Source of the DNA: Geobacter sp. AOG2
GTDB taxonomy: Bacteria; Desulfobacterota; Desulfuromonadia; Geobacterales; Pseudopelobacteraceae
Reading direction: 5' to 3'
Length of the DNA: 64,000 nucleotides
NCBI RefSeq assembly: GCF_019972295.1
Contig: NZ_BLJA01000001.1
Span: forward strand, 776,049-840,048
The notes under the pieces were generated by a model. It was not told the DNA's origin. It made no database searches and saw only the letters and a list, made by a program, of their open reading frames with translations. A program made the position numbers and the translations under genes. Shown piece after piece: positions 42,724-51,556 of the stretch. Position 1 is the stretch's first letter, and each line of letters begins with the position of its first letter.

Positions 42724-44343
42724 ATGACCACTGATCAACTGACGACACCCTCAAGTTTCTGGAACGATACCGGCAAGACCGGCATTGCCTCCTGGATTTT
42801 TTCTACCGACCACAAGCGGATCGGGCTGCTCTATTTCTATTCCACGTTCGGTTTCTTCCTCGTCGGCGTGCTGCTGGGACTCTTGCTTCGCCTGGAACTG
42901 ATCGCCCCGGGGCGCACCATCATGGGGCCCGAGACCTACAATGCCACGTTCACCGTGCACGGGGTGGTGATGATCTTCCTGTTCATCATCCCCGGCATGC
43001 CGGGTGCGTTCGGCAATCTGATCATGCCGATCCAGATCGGTGCCCGGGATGTGGCCTTCCCGCGTCTGAACCTGTTCTCCTGGTGGCTCTATGTCATCGG
43101 TGCGGTGATCGTGCTCACCTCGCTTTTCACCGGCGGTGGGCCGCCCGATACCGGCTGGACCTTCTATGTGCCCTTCAGTGCCCGTACCGGCACCAATGTT
43201 TCCCTGGCCGTCCTGGGAGTCTTCACCGTCGGTTTTTCGTCGATCCTGACCGGTCTCAACTTCGTGACGACCATCCACCGCCTGCGAGCCGAAGGGATGA
43301 CCTGGGGCAGGCTGCCGCTCTTCGTCTGGTCGATCTACGCCACCGCCTGGGTCCAGATCCTGGCAACGCCGATCCTGGGCATCACCCTGGTGCTGATCAT
43401 GGCGGAGCGCATCCTGGGCGCCGGTCTGTTCGACCCCGGCCGCGGGGGAGACCCGATCATGTACCAGCACCTGTTCTGGATCTATTCCCATCCGGCGGTG
43501 TACATCATGATCCTGCCCGCCATGGGGGTGATCTCGGACGTTATCCCGGTCTTTGCCCGCAAGCCGGTTTTCGGTTACAAGATGATCGCCTTTTCCAGTA
43601 TCGCCATCGCCGCGGCCGGCTCACTGGTCTGGGGGCACCACATGTTTACCAGCGGCATGAGCGATACGGCCATATTGGTGTTCTCCTTCCTGACCTTCAT
43701 AGTCGCCATCCCATCAGCCATCAAGGTCTTCAACTGGGTCTCGACCCTGTACAAGGGGTCCATCTCCCTGGAGGCCCCTATGCTCTTCGCGCTCAGCTTT
43801 ATCCTGCTTTTTTCCATCGGCGGACTGACCGGACTGATCCTGGGCGCAGCCGCCACCAACATCCATGTGCATGACACCGATTTCGTGGTGGGGCATTTTC
43901 ATTACGTGATGTTCGGCGGTACCGGCTTTGCTTTCTTCTCCGCCATGCATTACTGGTTGCCCAAATTCTACGGACGCAAATACGCCGAAAAACCGGCTAT
44001 CGTTGCCTGGGCGCTCATGTTCACGGGGTTCAATATCCTCTATTTCTCCATGATGGTGCTCGGCCTCAAGGGGATGCCCCGGCGTTACTACGACTATCTT
44101 CCCGAATTCGCGCCCCTCAATCTGGTAGCGACCATCGGCAGTTGGATCCTGGCCGCCGGACTGATCGTCATGCTGGTAAACCTGTTCCGCGGCCTGTTCT
44201 GGGGTGAACCGGTGGGGAGCAATCCCTGGGGGGGAGCGACCCTGGAGTGGAGCATCCCCACGCCGCCGCCCACCGAAAACTTCGAAGAAGAGCCGGTGGT
44301 TACCCACGGACCCTACGATTACACCAAGGCAGGCGTGCCATGA
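42724..44343 (+). CDS. ctaD: Cytochrome c oxidase subunit I
   Basis: A 539-residue heme-copper oxidase subunit with twelve-helix architecture. The low-spin heme His is in FTVHGVVMIF, the CuB His and cross-linked Tyr are in SHPAVYIMILP, the HH pair is in GHHMFTSG, and the heme a3 His and second low-spin heme His are in GHFHYVMFGG. It reduces O2 to water and pumps protons. GGGAGG sets the ATG, and a TTG three bases earlier is an alternative. It overlaps subunit III by 4 bases. Confidence 0.95.
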   Translation: MTTDQLTTPSSFWNDTGKTGIASWIFSTDHKRIGLLYFYSTFGFFLVGVLLGLLLRLELIAPGRTIMGPETYNATFTVHGVVMIFLFIIPGMPGAFGNLIMPIQIGARDVAFPRLNLFSWWLYVIGAVIVLTSLFTGGGPPDTGWTFYVPFSARTGTNVSLAVLGVFTVGFSSILTGLNFVTTIHRLRAEGMTWGRLPLFVWSIYATAWVQILATPILGITLVLIMAERILGAGLFDPGRGGDPIMYQHLFWIYSHPAVYIMILPAMGVISDVIPVFARKPVFGYKMIAFSSIAIAAAGSLVWGHHMFTSGMSDTAILVFSFLTFIVAIPSAIKVFNWVSTLYKGSISLEAPMLFALSFILLFSIGGLTGLILGAAATNIHVHDTDFVVGHFHYVMFGGTGFAFFSAMHYWLPKFYGRKYAEKPAIVAWALMFTGFNILYFSMMVLGLKGMPRRYYDYLPEFAPLNLVATIGSWILAAGLIVMLVNLFRGLFWGEPVGSNPWGGATLEWSIPTPPPTENFEEEPVVTHGPYDYTKAGVP

Positions 44344-44942
44344 ACCACGTGGCGCACAAGGACTACGCCGGGGCAAAGCTCGGTATGTGGCTGTTTCTGT
44401 TCACGGAACTGCTCCTGTTCGGTGGCCTGTTTCTGCTCTATTCGGCCTATCTCTCCCGCTATCCCCATGAGTTCGCGGCTGCGGGTCGGGACATGCATGT
44501 GGGTTTCGGGACGCTCAACACGGTGATCCTCATCACCAGCAGCCTGCTGGCGGCCATGGCGGTCACCGCCATTCAACGGAACGAACGCCGGAATGTGCTT
44601 TTTTTCCTGGGTGGAACGCTCCTCTGCGCGATAACCTTTCTTTTCAACAAATACCTGGAATGGAGTGCCGAAATCGGCAACGGCATCTATCCGGGCTCTC
44701 CCCGCCTGATCAAAGGTCCGCCGGGAGAGTCGGTGTTCTACAGCCTCTATTATCTCACCGTCGGTCTCCATGGTCTGCATGTCCTGATCGGCGGAACACT
44801 TCTGGCGGTGGTGGCGGTACGGGTCAAACGAGGGACCGTCCACGCCGGCGATTTCGTGCTGCTGGAAAACGGTGCCCTGTACTGGCATCTGGTGGATCTG
44901 GTCTGGATATTCATCTTTCCGCTGTACTACCTGATTCTCTAG
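44340..44942 (+). CDS. ctaE: Cytochrome c oxidase subunit III
   Basis: A 200-residue membrane protein with about five helices. The typical YYLTVGLHGLHVLIGG and the terminal YWHLVDLVWIFIFPLYYL identify the family. It stabilises the oxidase core. Its ATG overlaps the ctaD stop (ATGA), indicating translational coupling. Confidence 0.93.
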   Translation: MNHVAHKDYAGAKLGMWLFLFTELLLFGGLFLLYSAYLSRYPHEFAAAGRDMHVGFGTLNTVILITSSLLAAMAVTAIQRNERRNVLFFLGGTLLCAITFLFNKYLEWSAEIGNGIYPGSPRLIKGPPGESVFYSLYYLTVGLHGLHVLIGGTLLAVVAVRVKRGTVHAGDFVLLENGALYWHLVDLVWIFIFPLYYLIL

Positions 44943-44951
44943 GAGGCCGAC

Positions 44952-45242
44952 ATGACGCAGGATAACACGGCCCATCACATTATAAGCTACGGCAAGCTCG
45001 TAACGGTCTGGCTGGCGCTTCTGGCCCTGACCGGCCTGACCGTGTGGGTGGCCCATCACAACGTCGGGATCGGCCATGTCTGGGGCTCGCTGGCCATCGC
45101 CTGCCTCAAGTCCGGCCTGGTGGTCGCCTTTTTCATGCACATGAAATACGAGGGGCGTCTGTTGCGATGGCTCCTGTTTATCGCCTTGGTAACCCTGGCC
45201 ATTTTCATCGGATTTACCTTCTTCGATGTGCTCTACCGCTGA
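44952..45242 (+). CDS. Cytochrome c oxidase subunit IV (CtaF/CyoD-like)
   Basis: A 96-residue protein with three membrane helices. WLALLALTGLTVWVAHHN, ACLKSGLVVAFFMHMKYEG and WLLFIALVTLAIFIGFTFFD are typical of prokaryotic cytochrome c oxidase subunit IV. It aids assembly and stability. It begins 9 bases after ctaE and ends 9 bases before the CoxB gene. Confidence 0.88.
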   Translation: MTQDNTAHHIISYGKLVTVWLALLALTGLTVWVAHHNVGIGHVWGSLAIACLKSGLVVAFFMHMKYEGRLLRWLLFIALVTLAIFIGFTFFDVLYR

Positions 45243-45251
45243 GGAGACGCC

Positions 45252-46463
45252 GTGGACACTACTCATCTGATAACGACAACCGAGGCAATCGACCCGGTAT
45301 TCATGTTCATCTTCGGTGCCTGCCTGGTCCTGTTGCTCGGCATCACCGCGGCCATGGTGCTCTTTGTGGTCCGCTACCGCCGTTCCCGCTCCCCGGAGCC
45401 CACATCGCAGGCCTCGGGAAACCTCTGGCTGGAGGTCGTCTGGATTGTGCTCCCGACCCTGTTGGTACTGGTCATGTTCTTTTATGGCTGGTCCGGCTAC
45501 CTGGCGTTGCGCAACGTGCCCAAGGGTGCCATGGAAGTGACCGCCACGGCCCGCATGTGGTCGTGGAGCTTTACCTACCCCAACGGAAGGACCAGCGCCA
45601 AGCTGTACGTGCCGGTGAACAAGCCGGTCAAGGTTGAGCTTGTTTCCCGCGACGTGATCCACGGTTTCTACCTGCCTGCCTTCCGGGTCAAGCGGGACGT
45701 GGTGCCGGGGATGAAGAACTATGCCTGGTTCGTTGCCACCAAACCAGGTTCCTATGACCTGTTCTGCTCCCAGTATTGCGGCACCGGCCATTCCGCCATG
45801 ATCACCACCGTGGAAGCGCTACCCGAGGCGGAGTTTGGGGCTTGGCTGGAACAGCGAACCGGCAAAGAGGAACATGCCGGTCATGAGCTTCTCGAAAAAC
45901 ATGGCTGCCTGGGCTGCCACACCCTGGACGGCAAACCGGGGGTCGGGCCCACGTTCAAGGGACTCTGGGGGCGGAGCGAAACAGTTCTGAATAATGGTTC
46001 GGAACGGCATATTACCGTTGACGAGGCCTACCTGCGACGTTCCCTGCTGGAGCCGAATGCCGATGTGGTAAAGGGGTTCCAGCCGATCATGCCTCCCTTT
46101 GCCGGTGTGCTCAAGGAGGAGGAGATCAAGGCGATCATCGACTATCTCCGTACCGGTGGGGCCGTGCCGGCCAAGCGAGACGGAAGGAAGCTGGCCCAGG
46201 AAAAGGGGTGCCTGGTCTGTCACTCCCTGGATGGCAGCCGCGGCGTCGGCCCCACCTTCAAGGGGCTGTTCGGCGCCCGGGTTACGGTACAGAGAGGAAA
46301 GGCAAAGGTCACTGTTTCGGCCGACGAAGGATATCTGCGGGAGTCGATCCGCCAACCGGCCGCCGATGTGGTGGAAGGGTTCCAGCCGCTCATGCCCACC
46401 AATCCCGACCTGTCCGATGAGGATGTGACGGCCCTGGTGGAATTCATCGAGGGGCTCAAGTGA
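45252..46463 (+). CDS. coxB: Cytochrome c oxidase subunit II with two fused cytochrome c domains
   Basis: A 403-residue protein. Two N-terminal membrane helices, then the CuA domain with ligands H137, C172, C176, H180 and M183 (CSQYCGTGHSAM). Two cytochrome c domains follow, with CxxCH at 219-223 and 320-324 and matching distal Met in FQPIMPP and FQPLMPT. This caa3-type arrangement usually has one fused cytochrome, so the second repeat is notable. It passes electrons from a donor cytochrome to subunit I. Its stop overlaps the ctaB start. Confidence 0.93.
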   Translation: MDTTHLITTTEAIDPVFMFIFGACLVLLLGITAAMVLFVVRYRRSRSPEPTSQASGNLWLEVVWIVLPTLLVLVMFFYGWSGYLALRNVPKGAMEVTATARMWSWSFTYPNGRTSAKLYVPVNKPVKVELVSRDVIHGFYLPAFRVKRDVVPGMKNYAWFVATKPGSYDLFCSQYCGTGHSAMITTVEALPEAEFGAWLEQRTGKEEHAGHELLEKHGCLGCHTLDGKPGVGPTFKGLWGRSETVLNNGSERHITVDEAYLRRSLLEPNADVVKGFQPIMPPFAGVLKEEEIKAIIDYLRTGGAVPAKRDGRKLAQEKGCLVCHSLDGSRGVGPTFKGLFGARVTVQRGKAKVTVSADEGYLRESIRQPAADVVEGFQPLMPTNPDLSDEDVTALVEFIEGLK

Positions 46464-47275
46464 TTGCCCCCCTGCTCAGGCTGTTCCGGCCGCGCCTGGC
46501 GCTTTTGAACGGCGTTGCCGCACTGGGTGGCTACCTTCTGCACCCGGCCGCGGTGAATTTCGTTTCGGTTGTGGCCCTGGTGGGCGGGGTGGCGCTCCTG
46601 GCCGCGGGAGGTTCCGCCATCAATCAGGTGCTGGAGCGGGACCTGGACAGCCTGATGGTACGTACCAGCCGTCGGCCCCTCCCGCGGGGGGAACTGACGC
46701 CGCTTTCCGGGACGGTCATCGGCCTGGGCACCATTATGGTTGGCCTGATAGTGCTGGCCCTTGTGGGTGGCCCATTGCCCCCGCTACTTGGCGTAGCGTC
46801 CCTGACGTGGTATCTGGCAGTCTATACCCCCCTTAAACGCCGCACCTCCCTCGCTTTGGCTCTGGGAGCCGCGTGTGGTGCCGTGCCGCCGCTGATAGGC
46901 TGGTGCCTGGCCGGGGGCGGTGTTTGGGATTATCGGATCATGCTTCTGGCCGGGCTTTTGTACCTGTGGCAGATACCCCATTTCTGGCTTTTTCAGCGCC
47001 GACATGCCGCTGATTACCGTTTCGCCGGTATTCCGCTCTTCTGTTCCCCGGTCAGGGGGGGCGGCCTGTTCTGGCTCTGGATGTTTGCCGTGCTTGCCGC
47101 TGCCATGCTGTTGCCCGCCTTCGGCATTATCGGGCAGCATGTCGCCCTCTGGTATGTCGTCTTCCCCCTGCCGCTGGTGGTGATCGCCCTGATGCGTTCC
47201 GAAAGGTTTCTTTTTTCGTATCTCAACCTCTTTCCGCTTCTGGTGACCGCGACGCTCTCTCTCGGCCATTGTTGA
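46460..47275 (+). CDS. ctaB: Heme o synthase (protoheme IX farnesyltransferase)
   Basis: A 271-residue UbiA-fold prenyltransferase. The Mg-diphosphate motif NQVLERDLDSLM and the second LWQIPHFWLF are canonical. About eight membrane helices. It adds a farnesyl group to heme b for the oxidase. GTG start overlapping the coxB stop (GTGA). No heme a synthase (ctaA) is seen in this cluster. Confidence 0.9.
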   Translation: MIAPLLRLFRPRLALLNGVAALGGYLLHPAAVNFVSVVALVGGVALLAAGGSAINQVLERDLDSLMVRTSRRPLPRGELTPLSGTVIGLGTIMVGLIVLALVGGPLPPLLGVASLTWYLAVYTPLKRRTSLALALGAACGAVPPLIGWCLAGGGVWDYRIMLLAGLLYLWQIPHFWLFQRRHAADYRFAGIPLFCSPVRGGGLFWLWMFAVLAAAMLLPAFGIIGQHVALWYVVFPLPLVVIALMRSERFLFSYLNLFPLLVTATLSLGHC

Positions 47276-47325
47276 TTGAACTGCAAGCGGGTTGTTCCGT
47301 ACCTCGTTCGAATCGGGAGGCTCTC

Positions 47326-47694
47326 ATGTTCAGATCGACGGTTCAGGTTTGTACGGTTATGATGGTTGCGGTGTTTCTGCTGGGCGGATGCAGGAATGAA
47401 TCTCCCCAGGATGGGGAACGCCTTCCGGCGGCGCCTCCTCAGCAGCAGTTGAGCAAGGGGGAAGATCTGTTCAAGCAGTACTGCGCCGCCTGCCACCCCG
47501 ACGGCGGTAATGTCAGCGACCCGGAGCGGACCTTGCGGGGTTCGGTCCTGCGTTCCCATCATATCGTCAGGCCCGAGGATATCGTACGGATCATGCGTAC
47601 CCCCATTTCGCGAATGATCCGTTTCGATGCGTCAACCCTCTCCGACAGAGACGCCAGGGCAATTGCAGAGTACGTGCTGTACGCCTTCAGATAG
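47326..47694 (+). CDS. Lipoprotein cytochrome c
   Basis: A 122-residue exported mono-heme cytochrome c. A lipobox LLGGC (Cys at about 24) ends the signal peptide, and the heme site is CAACH (about 53-57) with a distal Met in IVRIMRTPISRMIRF. It is anchored to a membrane facing the periplasm and may bring electrons to CoxB or serve as its substrate. GGGAGG precedes the ATG. It is the last gene of the oxidase cluster. Confidence 0.87.
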   Translation: MFRSTVQVCTVMMVAVFLLGGCRNESPQDGERLPAAPPQQQLSKGEDLFKQYCAACHPDGGNVSDPERTLRGSVLRSHHIVRPEDIVRIMRTPISRMIRFDASTLSDRDARAIAEYVLYAFR

Positions 47695-47848
47695 AGCGGC
47701 TGTCACTACAGGCAAGAGGTACGGGTTTTCTCGTTTGGAGAACCGTGGGCGCCCGTTGCATTTTTTTGCCGGCATGATACTATCAGCCACACATTTTTTC
47801 CCCTTGAGCCGTTTTCAACCGGCTTCGAGGGCACAAGGCAGGTGCGTC

Positions 47849-48469
47849 ATGACTCTATTCCGGGTGTTTGGTGTTGCAGCGGGTCTCTATGTGGCTGCTT
47901 CAATAGCGGGTCTTCCCTCTTCAGGCGTATGGGCCGCGGAGGGGGCGGGTGGAGTCGGCGATTCCGCCGTCCCGGCGGCGTCGGACCAGGTTTCTCCGGT
48001 TCCCCAAAAGAGCGTCGGCGCGGTTGTCCCCAAAAAACGTAAAAAGAAAAAATCGTTGGCCAAAAGCAAGAACGTGCGCAAGATCTCCCCGGCGATAGCC
48101 GAGACAGTCCCCGGCAAAAGGCTCTCCCTCGAAGAGGTCCTGGCACTTGTGAAAGCGAACAGGGACCTGTCGGGTAAAAACCTGAGCGGCATGAGTCTGG
48201 TGGGAGTTAATCTCAGCAAGTGCAACCTGAAAGGCGCCGATCTGAGCAATGCCAATCTGGAGAGGGCGGACCTGGGGGAAGCTGACCTGGAACGGGCCAA
48301 CCTTGCCGGAGCGAACCTGAAGATGGTCAGTCTGAAGTTAAGCGGTCTGGCCGGTGCGAATCTGGAAAATGCCACTCTGGACGGGGCCATCTGGCAGGAC
48401 GGCAGAATCTGCGGGAAGGGGTCGCTCGGCATGTGCCGGGAGTCTGTGCCCCTCTATTCCGCAAAATGA
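47849..48469 (+). CDS. Exported pentapeptide-repeat protein
   Basis: A 206-residue protein. A signal peptide (about 1-30) is followed by a low-complexity region with the highly basic PKKRKKKKSLAKSK. Pentapeptide repeats of the A(D/N)Lxx type run from about 115 to 180 (NLKGADLSNANLERADLGEA...), folding as a right-handed beta-helix. A short tail with two Cys ends the protein. The function is unknown. A GGCGGCC-type terminator follows. It is likely separate from the oxidase operon. Confidence 0.8.
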   Translation: MTLFRVFGVAAGLYVAASIAGLPSSGVWAAEGAGGVGDSAVPAASDQVSPVPQKSVGAVVPKKRKKKKSLAKSKNVRKISPAIAETVPGKRLSLEEVLALVKANRDLSGKNLSGMSLVGVNLSKCNLKGADLSNANLERADLGEADLERANLAGANLKMVSLKLSGLAGANLENATLDGAIWQDGRICGKGSLGMCRESVPLYSAK

Positions 48470-48519
48470 TCTTATTCCCCTACCCATTCCAACTGCTCTC
48501 TTCGGAAGGGGAGGCTGAA

Positions 48520-48556
48520 ACGAGAAAAGGCGGCCTTTGGCCGCCTTTTCTCGTTT
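48520..48556. terminator. Bidirectional terminator (GGCGGCC type)
   Basis: ACGAGAAAAGGCGGCC and GGCCGCCTTTTCTCGT form a perfect 16-bp stem around a short TTT loop between two convergent genes. Confidence 0.85.
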
Positions 48557-48576
48557 GAACCGTACATCGCCGTCGG

Positions 48577-48792
48577 TTATGCCGCCAGATGAAGGTCGTC
48601 GTTTTCCATGTGTTTGGAGAGCGCTTTGAGAAAAGACGTCTCCTTGCCGTTCTTAATGGCCTCCGTCAGCGTACTATCCGTCGTCCGGGTCGTTCCGCAG
48701 AACAGACAGGTCACCACGTTCTCGGCCGCCCCGTCTGCGCCAGAATCGATCCCGAAATAATGTTCATTGGTGTTGCATACTGGGCACGTCAT
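48577..48792 (-). CDS. Small zinc-ribbon protein
   Basis: A 71-residue protein with two CxxC pairs (CPVC at 3-6 and CLFC near 29-32) forming a probable zinc ribbon, and a helical charged C-terminus ending in ENDDLHLAA. AAGGAG precedes the ATG at 48792. The function is unknown. An AT-rich region lies upstream. Confidence 0.7.
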   Translation of the reverse strand: MTCPVCNTNEHYFGIDSGADGAAENVVTCLFCGTTRTTDSTLTEAIKNGKETSFLKALSKHMENDDLHLAA

Positions 48793-48799
48793 TCTTCTT

Positions 48800-49300
48800 C
48801 TCCTTATGATCCATATCGTAAATTTAGTTATACTATAATTGATACAGCTTGGGAATGCAAGTGGTAATACCAATATTATTCTTATAAAACAAAATGTTAC
48901 ACGATTGTTGTATTGCTGACTAGATATGTTTTTTATTTTTAGTCGATAATATAGTTTAGTATTACTTTAACATGCTGGAATTATATAACAAAAATAAAAC
49001 AAACGTTATTTTGTAATCGGTCGATACCCGGCCACCCCAATCTTGCCCTTAAAACAGGTGTCTGCCACGGGCTCGCGCTTCTCGTGACGTTGGCGTTGCG
49101 ATTGGCAGAGGATTGTCCCGGTAAAAAAGCATGCTTCAAGGTATCCATGATCGGCAAGCGCCATCTTGGGGTTGGATATCGGGACTTGGGTGGCAATTTC
49201 GTCTGTGGCGGCGTTTTTTTGATTGACCCGTCCACCGCTTCATAGTTCAGACTTGTTTCCATCATGGCCGTGATACAATTCCAAACATGAAGGAGCAATA
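48800..49300. other. Intergenic region, AT-rich at its left half
   Basis: The part 48820-49015 is markedly AT-rich and contains several TATAAT-like hexamers. The part 49020-49300 is GC-balanced and shows no supported gene, hairpin or known element. Confidence 0.5.
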
Positions 49301-49302
49301 CC

Positions 49303-49485
49303 ATGGGAAAGAAGATCGGAGTTGAAGAATGGGTGGGGCGTTTCCGGGCAATCGGGCTGGACGATGCCGCCATGAAGCGTTGGCATGAGTTGTTCGAACA
49401 GGAAAACCCCGAGGGGCACCAGAGTTTCCTGGAGTGGCTGGGGGTGCCGCAGGAACAGGCGGACCGGATACGCGGCGGAAAATGA
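49303..49485 (+). CDS. Stand-alone copy of the MerR-regulator C-terminal domain
   Basis: A 60-residue protein starting MGKKIGVEEWVGRF. It aligns without gaps to residues about 120-170 of the MerR regulator encoded next: WV, the GxDxAxMxRWH block, PEGHxxFL and LGV are shared, giving roughly 23 identical residues in 50. So it is a free form of the regulator's effector domain. It could compete for ligand or form heterodimers, but this is inference. AAGGAG sits upstream of the ATG. The stop is 56 bases before the merR start. Confidence 0.75.
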   Translation: MGKKIGVEEWVGRFRAIGLDDAAMKRWHELFEQENPEGHQSFLEWLGVPQEQADRIRGGK

Positions 49486-49541
49486 CAAAACGCGGTCCCG
49501 CAAGGACGGGGCCGCATACCTTTTCTCGAACAGGATCTCCA

Positions 49542-50072
49542 ATGTACACGATCTCCAAACTTGCCCGGAACTTCGGGCTGTCGCGCAGCACCCTTTTGTA
49601 CTACGACCGGATCGGGCTCCTGTCTCCCGCCGAGCGGTCCCGATCCGGCTACCGCCTCTATTCGCCCGCAGAGCGCGGGCGGTTGGAGACCATCTGCTCC
49701 TTTCGTCGGGCAGGCCTGGGCATCGAGGATATCCGGTTGATCCTGGCAACAGCGGAAGAGGGGCCGGATGCCGTGCTAAGACGCCGCCTGCTGGAAGTCG
49801 GCGATGCGATACGGGATTTGCAGGCTCAGCAGCGCCTGCTGGCAGGCATGCTGAAGATCAAGCTGGAGGGCGGCCCGAACGCCGCAGTGGACAAGGCCAC
49901 CTGGGTGGAGATGCTGCGGCAGGCGGGTATGGATGAGGCGGGCATGCGGCGCTGGCATGGGGAGTTCGAACGCCGTTCCCCGGAAGGTCACCATAACTTT
50001 TTGCTCTCACTCGGCGTGAGCGAGCAGGAAACCGTGCAGATCAGGACCTGGTCGAGAGCCGAACGGACGTAA
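49542..50072 (+). CDS. MerR-family transcriptional regulator
   Basis: A 176-residue protein. The N-terminal winged helix MYTISKLARNFGLSRSTLLYYDRIGLL (1-27) and the RSGYRLYSPAERGRL wing are canonical MerR. A dimerisation helix (about 75-108) follows, then a C-terminal domain with MRRWHGEFERRSPEGHH that has no cysteine metal site, so an organic ligand or stress signal is more likely than a metal. Its C-terminal domain is duplicated as the separate gene just upstream. Confidence 0.88.
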   Translation: MYTISKLARNFGLSRSTLLYYDRIGLLSPAERSRSGYRLYSPAERGRLETICSFRRAGLGIEDIRLILATAEEGPDAVLRRRLLEVGDAIRDLQAQQRLLAGMLKIKLEGGPNAAVDKATWVEMLRQAGMDEAGMRRWHGEFERRSPEGHHNFLLSLGVSEQETVQIRTWSRAERT

Positions 50073-50076
50073 CAAC

Positions 50077-50118
50077 GGGGCACGCACCTGTCCCAAGGGT
50101 GCATGCCCCCCTTTTTTT
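50077..50118 (+). terminator. Intrinsic terminator after merR
   Basis: GGGGCACGCACC pairs with GGTGCATGCCCC with one mismatch, followed by seven T. Confidence 0.75.
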
Positions 50119-50153
50119 AGCTCATCATAACGGTGCTGCCGACTCTCGGCGGG

Positions 50154-51074
50154 TCAGGCGTCCCGTATTCTTTTCCCGCCGGTGAGGAGCACACCCATGG
50201 CGCCGGCCAGTAGCAGCGCGCCGAAGATACCCCACGAGCCGAGTTGTTCGCCAAAGATCAGCCACGCCAGGAGTGTGGAGGTAAGCGGCTCCAGGAGCGT
50301 GCAGATGCTCGCCGTGGTGGCGGTCACGGAGCGCATGCCGGCGATGAACAGCACATAGGCCAGGGCGGTGGGGACTATCCCCAGGTAGATGAGCAGGCCC
50401 CATCCCGGGGCCGGATAGTGCACAACGAGCCCCTGGGGCAGATTACAGAGGAACAACAGCAGCGCTCCGGCGCTGAAGCTTATGGCGATGGGCTGGAAGG
50501 GGTGATAGCGGCCGGCCAGCATCCCGGTTGCCAGGGCTACGACGGCATAGCCGAATGCCGAACCGAGCGCCAGAAGGTGCCCGGTCACGCCGTTTTGGTG
50601 CCCTGGACCACCCTGCCCGATGCCGACCAGCATGGCCGTGCCGGCCAAGGCCAGGACCAGCGCCAGGAACAGACGGCCCGTCAGCTGTTCTGCGGTGAAG
50701 AGTACCGATAGCAGGGCCACCATGACCGGGGCGGTGCAGAGGGTGATCAGGGTGGCCACGGCAACGCCGATCCGGGCAATGGCGGCGAAATAGCAGGCTT
50801 GGTAGAGGGCCGTCATGGCCCCGATCAGCATCATCAGGGCGAAATCGCGGCGGGTAACCCGCAGCATCCCCGTCCCGAGCTTGAGCCAACAGGCCAGGAA
50901 CAGGGCCGGCACCGCAAGGGCCAGGCGAAAGAATCCGATGGAAAGCGGAGTGGTTGCCGTCATGGTGTAGAGCGTCTTGGTGCTGATACCGACGGTGCCC
51001 CACAGGACCGCCGCCAGCATGACCGAAACCAGACCGCTCCGCGCCTCGGTGCGGCGTGTGATGGAGTTGTACAT
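50154..51074 (-). CDS. EamA/DMT-family transporter
   Basis: A 306-residue inner-membrane protein with ten predicted helices in two EamA repeats: the first opens with LAAVLWGTVGISTK, the second after about 150 with LALGSAFGYAVVAL. Family members export amino acids or metabolites. GGGAG precedes the ATG at 51074. The substrate cannot be inferred. It is transcribed alone, and the 250 bases upstream show no clear motif. Confidence 0.88.
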   Translation of the reverse strand: MYNSITRRTEARSGLVSVMLAAVLWGTVGISTKTLYTMTATTPLSIGFFRLALAVPALFLACWLKLGTGMLRVTRRDFALMMLIGAMTALYQACYFAAIARIGVAVATLITLCTAPVMVALLSVLFTAEQLTGRLFLALVLALAGTAMLVGIGQGGPGHQNGVTGHLLALGSAFGYAVVALATGMLAGRYHPFQPIAISFSAGALLLFLCNLPQGLVVHYPAPGWGLLIYLGIVPTALAYVLFIAGMRSVTATTASICTLLEPLTSTLLAWLIFGEQLGSWGIFGALLLAGAMGVLLTGGKRIRDA

Positions 51075-51325
51075 AATGTCTCCCTATCCGTTTTTGAGTG
51101 ATAAAGGCGTGCTTACGGACAGGCGGGCGCAACTCCGGCGTTGACGTTCAATGACGTGGGGGTGGAGGAAAAGCGGGTGCCAACCTGTCCTGTCAGGCAG
51201 GGATAGGTGGCGGCGGTGGCAATATGCTCAGATGGGGATAAAACATGCACATGCCTATAGCATTGTTTTGGGAGGAAGTCACGAACTAACCTGAAGGATA
51301 CGTATCGTTTGCCAGACACGGGACG

Positions 51326-51553
51326 CTAGCGCAACGGATCGAAGAGGTATTCCAGGCCGTTGACCTTGATCTCGTGGATCGTCCGCAATTGGTCGCCCAG
51401 CTTGCCTTTGGGGAAACCCTGCTGGGCGAACCAGACCACGTAGGGCTCGGGCAGGTCGATCAACAGCCGCCCCTGATATTTGCCGAAGGGCATGCGGGCC
51501 TCGGCCAAGTCGATCAAGTGTTGCGGGTCCGCGAGAGGTGGTGATGTGTCCAT
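51326..51553 (-). CDS. DUF3820 family protein
   Basis: A 75-residue protein with the DUF3820 signature MPFGKYQGRLLIDLPEPYVVWF and a tail ending EIKVNGLEYLFDPLR. The fold resembles the quorum-regulated virulence-factor family, whose function is unknown. It begins 3 bases after the Dus stop on the same strand, so it is the last gene of a three-gene unit. Confidence 0.8.
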   Translation of the reverse strand: MDTSPPLADPQHLIDLAEARMPFGKYQGRLLIDLPEPYVVWFAQQGFPKGKLGDQLRTIHEIKVNGLEYLFDPLR

Positions 51554-51556
51554 GGC

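Noticed and set aside
47305-47322. GTTCGAATC, resembling a tRNA T-loop
   Set aside because: No acceptor, D or anticodon stems can be formed around it. It lies in the leader of the cytochrome gene.
48981-49517. 178-codon minus-strand frame
   Set aside because: Its beginning is antisense to the MerR-domain gene and the rest is low-quality AT-rich sequence. No domain was recognised.
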